A stretch of DNA of 26,580 bases from Purshia tridentata (Eukaryota; Streptophyta; Magnoliopsida; Rosales; Rosaceae): the NCBI GenBank assembly GCA_003254885.1, contig QANT01005200.1, positions 1-26,580 on the forward strand, given 5' to 3'. Below the pieces are notes generated by a model. It did not search any database and had not been told where the DNA came from. It saw only the letters and a program-made list of their open reading frames with translations. The position numbers and the translations under genes are program-made. Below, one piece after another: positions 20,047-26,580 of the stretch. How positions within the stretch are numbered: the first letter of the stretch is position 1; each line of letters opens with the position of its first letter.

Positions 20047-20960
20047 GTGAATTTATAGAAGGTAGCACTAGAGTTGAAATGAATGGTGTCCAGATTTCAA
20101 GTTCTAAACCCCATTTTACAGGTTTCCAAGTCCACTCTAAGTCTCCAAGTCAGGTAGGTGGAAATTGGAGTTGGATGCATTTTTCTTGACTTTGGTTGCC
20201 AAAGCCTGCTGAGGGAAAAGTCTTGTTCTGTGGGTTGGGATTGGCTTTTTGGATGGGCTATGGGCTGTTGCACTCTTATTGTCACATGTAAAATTTTTTG
20301 TTTTTATTGGAGTTATGCTTTATATGTTGGTTGGTGTGTTTTTATTGGAGGAAATAAAGAAGAGGAAGATCTAATTATAAGAAATTCACAGTTAATCATA
20401 TAAATTATCATCAATGAAATACTGGTAAACACAAATGTAAACTGATACTGCCAGCATCATTGTAATTGGTATGTTTCTTATGAATATTCTATACAAATGG
20501 CAGGCATATGTACTACTCTTTTACCATTCTTCATTCATTCTGGAGCTTTCTAAGCTGTACCAACAAGTTTCTTTCAGTGACATTGGCAGAGATCATGATC
20601 GAGCAGCATAGCACATAGCAGCTTTCGCTTTATGGGTTTCAGCTCCTTTGTATGGAACTGTTGTCCTTCAGAATCTGCTAGCTAATTTCACTCCACCAAG
20701 TAATCTACAGATAATCATAACCAGTAATGTTGTTGAAGCCCCATTTTATGAGAACTGGATTCCTGTCATATTAGACATTAAAACCTCATAACCATCACTA
20801 AGATTGCATCTGATACTTAAATGAAAGAATAAATAAACAATGCCATGGATCTGCATAAAGCACTTAGGACAAAACCTGCATACCTACAACCTCTTCTTTA
20901 GCAATAAAAAGAACTGGAATGAGAAAAAATAATTAACAAGGGCAAAGCTATCAAAGTACT
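20047..20960. other. Spacer between the RLP remnant and CNL 3' relics
   Basis: No gene recognised. An 81-codon frame at 20158-20403 has no domain and looks like chance. Confidence 0.4.
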
Positions 20961-20970
20961 TAAGAGGTAC

Positions 20971-21137
20971 CTGATTGAAAATCAGATGATTGTAAGAGAA
21001 AAGCCAGTGTATTTGTCTTAGATATAGCTCATGAAATTAAACTCCCATCAATGCCAATGCAGGGAATGTGAGCAGTCTTGGGCCAATCGTCTCATTTCAC
21101 CCTTTGCCATCTTTATTTCGACACCTTATGGAATTGA
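20971..21137 (-). pseudogene. CNL 3' exon relic with tail motif
   Basis: On the minus strand, between an acceptor-like TTTACAG (exon start 21137) and a good donor CAG|GTACCT (exon end 20971), one frame reads DDWPKTAHIPCIGIDG, the CNL tail. Stops precede it in the same frame (after KRWQRVK). It aligns with the exon at 438-632 downstream of the intact CNL, including the shared ATTTCATGAGC-type segment after the tail. It is a leftover 3' end of a CNL gene whose body is gone. Confidence 0.65.
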
Positions 21138-22206
21138 CTGTAAACTGAGGCACTGACAAATCACTATGTCTTGGAAGATTCATGGAGTATCTTGTTATCC
21201 AAGGTTTGGGGAAATGAAAGCTCATTGATGGTAAGAGAACTTAGAATGGTAGGCAAGTTGCAGTCCATCCAGGAGGCAAAATATTTCTGAAAGTCCATTC
21301 AGAGTTTCAGACCACTCAATATTCGTACTAGCTAACAAATAGCATACCCTTCAAGCATAAATTGTAATATTTTCAAATAATTGTACCATACAATTCACTG
21401 TTATGTAAGATTGTGGTCGTACAAGTTATAGGACCACAATCTTATATGACAATATTTTAAATGCAAAGATGATGAAATTCTGATTGATATAAGAAAACAT
21501 GCAAACTGATAACAGCTTTAACGAAACCTAATTTGTTGCTAAAAATTAGTTCCCACTAACAAGTCTCACATTGTACAAGAAGACAGACATGGAACAATTA
21601 AACAGACATAAACAAGATATACACAAGGGGTGACAGCGAATGATCTACATTCAATTATCTAGTGTTAAGCCTTAAAATGAACCATCAGAACTTCTACATC
21701 TAGGTGCTTGAGTTTGGACTGAAATTGGAATCATCAAAGACATGAGTTATTCACTGTATTATGCATGCCAGTTTGACAATCTGGACCTTTTCTTTATATC
21801 AATATAATCATTGTTTGTCTCTCTCTTGGAAAAACATAAAAATAATAAAGAGAGATCCCACCTTCAGTTCTTTTAAGAATAATACTGATGAGAAAGAAAG
21901 AAAGAAAAACTCAATTAAAGCTCATCTGCCACAGTATTCAACTAAAGAAACAAATCTATTACCACTTTGCACTCTTCAACTGTTATGTATGTCATTAGTA
22001 CTACAGAAACAAATCTGCATCTACTTCAAGATGTGGTCTTCAAAGAAGATGAGAAAGCATGCTACCAATTCAAAGACACAAGTATGAGAAGTTACCTCTC
22101 ATCATACAGGGACAACATATTCATGCCAGAGCAGTGAAGCCCACAGATAAGTCTGTCAGAATTGATGTACTCCTGAAATCTGTTGATGTACTCTATGTTT
22201 ACAATT
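21138..22206. repeat. Duplicated CNL 3' flank, copy 1, and spacer
   Basis: About 21285-21660 is similar, in the same orientation, to about 22855-23460. Shared blocks include CATTCAGAGTTT.AGACCA, CTAAATGCAAAGATGA, AGATTGTACAAGAA and TATTCAATTATC. No coding frame. The rest is unassigned. Confidence 0.6.
21406..21444. repeat. Perfect 13-bp inverted repeat (hairpin)
   Basis: TAAGATTGTGGTC at 21406-21418 is mirrored by GACCACAATCTTA at 21432-21444 around a 13-nt loop. I did not find it in the paralogous segment near 22950, so it may be an insertion scar. Too short for a typical microRNA precursor. Confidence 0.85.
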
Positions 22207-22224
22207 CCACAGTTAGCTCTCTGC
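22207..22224 (-). pseudogene. CNL 3' exon relic, acceptor region only
   Basis: On the minus strand GCTGCAG|AGAGCTAACTG matches the acceptor and start of the 3' exon of the intact CNL (GTGCAG|AGAGCCAACTG at 620-636), and similarity continues for about 25 bases. The tail motif does not follow. Probably another decayed CNL 3' end. Confidence 0.4.
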
Positions 22225-22350
22225 AGCAGCAAAGTCCACAGATAAGTCAGTCCTAGCACATAGTCAATGCTGGGACATTCAAAATAAAAGAATTAACAAG
22301 TTCAAGCTACCAAAGGAACTAAGCAGCAGAATCAACAGTAGAAGAGGTAA

Positions 22351-22436
22351 ATGATTGAAAATTAAGTTTCCATCAATGCCAATTCAAGGGATGTGAGCAA
22401 TCTGGGGCCAATCCTCTCATTTCATCCCTCTTTCTG
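22351..22436 (-). pseudogene. CNL 3' exon relic with broken tail motif
   Basis: On the minus strand, one frame reads DWPQIAHIP-stop-IGIDG, the CNL tail with one nonsense change. An acceptor-like ATACAG precedes it, but the donor seen in the paralogous exons is degraded here (ATCATTTACC in place of ATCAGGTACC). Same family as 438-632 and 20971-21137. Confidence 0.6.
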
Positions 22437-23966
22437 CTGTATTATATTGCTATGGCAGCCTGAGTTGCCTCATACCTAAATAATATTGTGGTTATGACTA
22501 CGAAACTTGAGTGCATTACAGAAATAAAATTTAGTAGGCTTCTCCACTCAGTATGTGTTAATTTTTTATTTCCTTTATTGAAACACAGTAGATGTTAATT
22601 TAGACAAGATATAATCTATGCATTGGATTCTCTTTTAATACACTATACAGGGGATATTTTGACAATATATTTCAACTAAAGAGAAGTTCTATATAATTTT
22701 AAATTCTTGGAAAAGCAACGAAATATATTTTGACAATATAATGGAAAAGTAGCTGGTAGCTCCACAAAACCTCATATAAAAAATTGGCAACAAAATTTGG
22801 AGCTTCCTTCATGCATGACACAAAGTTCATTGAATAATGTACTCAAAAGTATTACCAAAGTGCATTCAGAGTTTAAGACCATTCTATATCATGATTTCAG
22901 AACTAGCACCTCAATAACGTACCCTAAAACCTCTCAAAGAGTAATATTAGAAGATAGTAGCACGGTTTAGAGGCCTCCAACATTGATATCTGCCCATAAA
23001 ACACGGATTCAAAGAATGGCCAAAATCTTATAGAAAAATATTAAATGGCAACTGTAATAATTGCCTAAAGCCAAAATTTCAGAGTCCTTCAGAAATTATA
23101 CATAGAACCTTACCATCATGTGTTTTCTTACACTTCTATTCCACATCAAATTGTGAAAGGCCTGTTTCTTCTCAAAGCTATTCAATGTATCTCAGCTCAA
23201 CAAGATATCCTAAATGCAAAGATGAAGAAATTAGATTTAATAGATTTATCTTAGGAAAAAAAAAAAGGTGATTTCAATAGCTTTAATGAAACAAAATTGT
23301 TGCAGCTTCTTAAACTTATTTTCCAGTAGCAAGTCCTAGATTGTACAAGAACACAGAAAATTGGACAATTAAAAGGGACCTAGCTAATTGATATGCAAAC
23401 TACATAAAGGAGATAAAGTCAAGGTGATGGCACCAAAGGATATGTATTCAATTATCATTTATCAAGTGTGTTAAATATTTGAAGTCTAAACTGCAAGAAG
23501 ATTTGAAATCAATTTTGAAATTTCAATTTCAATTTTCAGCTAAACGAGTCTGTACTTTTCAACTACGAAATCAACTGCCTAAAACAGATAGGAGACAGTT
23601 ATAGGGTGGCTTAAATTTCCTATCTTTCTGTTTTAAGTGGAACATTTTCCATTGAATATGAGGAAGGAACATAAAACTAGTTAAAGAATGCTTAACTTAA
23701 CATTCTAGCTTTTGATGAGAAGTGCTAAATACTTATAAATTCTTGGAAAAGCAGCCAAATATATTTTGAAAATATAAAAGTATTTTGCCAGAACAAGTAG
23801 CTGCATTAAATCCACCATATTGGACTACACTACCTATTTCCCATATAGCTCTCATTTAACAGATAACAAAAATTAAAAATTAAAAATAAAATAGAAGCTC
23901 ATATGAGTACCTGATTCTGATTAGGAAGTTGAGAGTAAAATGAAAACTGGAACTTTTTGTGAGAGC
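22437..23966. repeat. Duplicated CNL 3' flank, copy 2, and spacer
   Basis: About 22855-23460 is the longer counterpart of 21285-21660 (see shared blocks there). The part next to the broken CNL carries a good minus-strand donor CAG|GTACTC (exon end at about 23913), matching the 3'UTR donor of the intact CNL at 727. No coding frame. Confidence 0.55.
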
Positions 23967-25576
23967 TCATATAATCACTTCCTTATCTATCTTTATGCAA
24001 GGAATGCAAGCTAATGTGGCCCAGTCTTCTTCCGTCTTTTTTTCAAAGTATCTTTTCTTCAGGGAAGAACAATTGTAGATTTTCAGAAAAGAAAGAGATG
24101 CTGGAAAACCCTCTACTGGCAGAAATTCGAGACTCGGACAGTTACTAATTTGTAGCCTCTGAAGAGAAGTGAGGTTTTGAAGTGCTTCTCCTGGCAGGAG
24201 TTCGAGACTGGGACAGTCATCAATTTTTAGTCTTTGAAGAGAAGTGAGGTGTTGAAGTCCCTTTCCGTTCAAAGATTTCAAGCTCAGGCCAGAGATGTCA
24301 AGAGTGTTGAGAGTGGTAGGGAGTAGCTGTTCCTTGAGCAACGTCTCCAACAGATGGTCTGTTCCATAGATGCCAAATCTATGTAGGTTAGGAGGCAAAC
24401 CCCCTTCTGCAATTGACACAACATTTGGAAGATCTATGTACAAATATTGAAGGGCGGTGAGGGTGTGAATTAGTTCAGCGAATGACTTCACATTGTTGCA
24501 TTGCCTGACTGAAAACTTGAGCAGGTTGGGAAAATAGACCAGATTTGGACAGTCCGAGATAAGCAGCAGATGGCTGAGATTTTCATCAACTCCTTCAATG
24601 GAAAAGGATTCCAGATTCACACAACCCTTGATCCTCAAAGTCCTAAGTTTGGGAAAAATGGCCAACGAGAAGGACCTCAATGAATCACAGCTATCCCATA
24701 TCTCCAAATACCAAAGCAATGTCAATTTGGCCATCATCTCATGAGGTAGGAATTCTAATCTCCTACAATTTTTTATACGAAGATATTCCAACGTAGTAGG
24801 TAGACCATCTCTAGGGAATGACAACAGGAATGGACAATTATAAAGAGTCAAAAGTCCAAGACAATTGCTGCTATGCACCATTTGCTTGGGCAAGCACTCT
24901 ATATCAACAAATTTTTGAATATGAAGTCTCTTAATTGAGGGCATAAACCCTATTCTCTGACTTATTAATGATCATAGACCTGGGCATCCATCAACTGTCA
25001 ATTCTTCGAGAGATTGTTGTAAGTAGTCCATGTTAAGAGTTGTAGTGGCCCTTTCATATAGAACCACACACTCCTTCACTGAAATTTTTTCAAGGAAGGA
25101 AGATGATTAGGCAAGTTTCCTCTTAGCTTGGGACACTTTTCTAAAATCAGATCCTGCAGACGAGGAAAGTCTGGGCATTGACCTCCACTTGGCTGCTATT
25201 CCTCCCATTCAAGCATCTCCTTAAACCTTAGCCTCATCAGAGATTTAAACGGCTGAATTAGGGAAGATCTATTGCCATAGAACTCAGGACCTATCTTCCT
25301 AACAAATGCCATGGCAAAGATAGTGAGCTCTGTCAAAGAAGGTAACTGCCCAAGTGGTGGCAAAGATAAACAATAGTTGAAACTATTGAGATGCATGAAT
25401 TTTATGTAAGAGAAAGAAGAGTCACCTATCCAATTTGGGAAGCTGGTTCCACCATAAAATTTGATGGTCAGCTTCTCCAAATTTAGTTCTCCAAATTTAC
25501 AGGAGGATGTAGCTTCTCAAGTACATCTCTCTCTTTTTCAGAATCATTTGTCTCCTTATTCTATTCCAATGCTAAC
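23967..25576 (-). pseudogene. Broken CNL paralogue (LRR half only)
   Basis: Aligns along its length with 885-2521 of the intact CNL, that is, its last 540 or so codons of LRRs and tail, ending EEDWATLACIPCIKID. The coiled coil and NB-ARC are absent from the window because an LTR end begins at 25577. Breaks seen: TGA at 24972-24974; a 1-bp deletion near 25085-25095; TAG at 25196-25198 replacing the Trp of EEWQP; a 14-bp tandem duplication at 25473-25499. Small in-frame losses also occur. The 325-codon open stretch 23967-24944 is the least damaged part. It cannot make a working receptor. Confidence 0.9.
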
Positions 25577-26580
25577 TGTTACGACCTGTCCTTACTTTTT
25601 CTTTTTAGATTATCATTTAAAGTCTTTGAGGTGAATTTACCAATTTGTCCTCACTTAGGGAAATTTTAGTTTTACAAGGGACGTATATTTTTAAAAGGGT
25701 GTTTTGACCCAAATTTTTATATGGTTACGTAGAGATTGACCTCACGAGCACGTAGGAAGAAACGGCTCGTAATTTGGAGTTACGGTTTAATAGTTATGCG
25801 CGTTTGAAGTTTGAGGGTGAAAATATAAATAGGAAAAATAATTTCATTTTTCGAAAAAAAAATCAAAATTCACGCGTGAATAGTGTCTGGCGACCAGAAT
25901 CGCTGTTGCACCTCCCAGCCGCGCGTGGAAGCGCGTGCAGAATCTTCTGGACTTCTGGTTGGTTGGGTTTTGTTCACCTCTTCGTTCTCTTTCCATCCAT
26001 ATCCAAATCGTCTCGATCGGATCACTGTGGACGACGAATCGAGCCCTGAAAATTTCGGCTACCGTGAGTTTCAAATCCAAATTCCTGCTTCGTCTGACCT
26101 CAGTTTGGTTCGATTCTTACCTTTCTGAAATGCTCACGTTTCAAACTTTCCAACCATATGTGATTTGTAATTTTTCGTGTAGGTTTGAATTTTCAGATCA
26201 GGGACAGAAATTTCAGACCGAAATTGGGGTTTTCCGGCCACTTCCGTCCACTTTTTGGACTCGTCCCAGTTGACAAAATTGTTCCTCTCATTGAGCCCGT
26301 CGATTTGGTATGGTCAATTTTATTTTCTGGGTTGGTCGCCGAAAAAGTCAACTTTCCGGTGGCCGCCACCGTTGACCGCCGCCGGAGCCGCCACGTGCGG
26401 CGGTGCTGGACCGGCCAGTGTTCAAAAATGCTCTTTTCCTTATTTTAAGGCTTTTGGGGACCAACTTGGACCTTACGTGTTTGTACAGGACGATCAGAAG
26501 TGTTTTCGGGGAAGTTTTGAGTGTTGGCCGCTAGTTGGGTGATCAACGAGGCTTACGTTTTGCTCGCCAAGTTTGTGAGT
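25577..26580 (+). mobile_element. LTR retrotransposon end inserted in the CNL pseudogene (runs off the window)
   Basis: CNL similarity stops abruptly at GCTAAC and new sequence starts TGTTACGACCTGTCC, an LTR-type 5' end. About 250 bp in is a clean TATAAATA (25824-25831), as expected of an LTR promoter, followed by a GC-rich transcribed-type region. The sequence continues to the window end, so LTR length, right boundary, target-site duplication and internal genes cannot be seen. Several short open frames within it (about 25774-26542) overlap one another and show no gag or pol motif. Confidence 0.6.
25824..25831 (+). promoter_or_regulatory. TATA box of the LTR
   Basis: TATAAATA, a strong TATA match 247 bp inside the LTR-like end; the likely promoter of the element on the plus strand. 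Confidence 0.5.

Noticed and set aside
25774..26542. Several overlapping frames of 80-112 codons
   Set aside because: Mutually overlapping, no gag, protease or polymerase motif; they are chance frames in an LTR-like end.

Overview
This is plant nuclear DNA: large AT-rich intergenic stretches, spliced and single-exon genes, a coiled-coil NB-ARC LRR (CNL) resistance gene, a tau-class glutathione transferase, a NAC-type gene, an LTR retrotransposon end and several foldback/MITE-like elements. The protein families and their wording suggest a woody eudicot, probably Rosaceae; that is inference, since no species marker is visible.

Layout. 1-4709 (minus strand): an apparently intact CNL gene whose 3' side carries a 146-bp tandem copy of its last coding segment, a good 3'UTR intron and a further degenerate exon with the same C-terminal tail motif. 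4749-5590: CNL upstream region with a 133-bp tandem duplication that doubles a W-box. 5600-14730: a transposon-rich block: a foldback-like element with an 8-copy 10-bp-period GTCAG array (about 5600-7540), two related foldback elements built of a shared module (7547-8293 and 10989-12610), an LTR-like fragment with a 228-bp tandem duplication (about 8863-9780), a hAT-type element nested inside a MITE (12623-14356), and another MITE (14381-14730). 15170-16296 (plus): a two-exon tau GST. 17551-18762 (plus): a single-exon NAC-like gene with one in-frame stop in the DNA-binding domain and a tandem 58-residue repeat in its acidic tail. 19533-19998 (minus): an internally deleted remnant of a receptor-like protein. 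20960-23470: eroded, duplicated CNL 3' ends. 23967-25576 (minus): the LRR half of a second, broken CNL, cut off by an LTR retrotransposon end that fills 25577-26580.

Functionally this is an immune-receptor cluster in birth-and-death turnover: one CNL that looks functional, a broken paralogue, several leftover 3' ends and an RLP remnant, interspersed with a detoxification gene and a decayed transcription factor. No known multi-gene pathway is encoded. The most unusual signals are the repeated C-terminal tail cassettes 3' of the CNL genes (possibly alternative terminal exons) and the helically phased GTCAG array.
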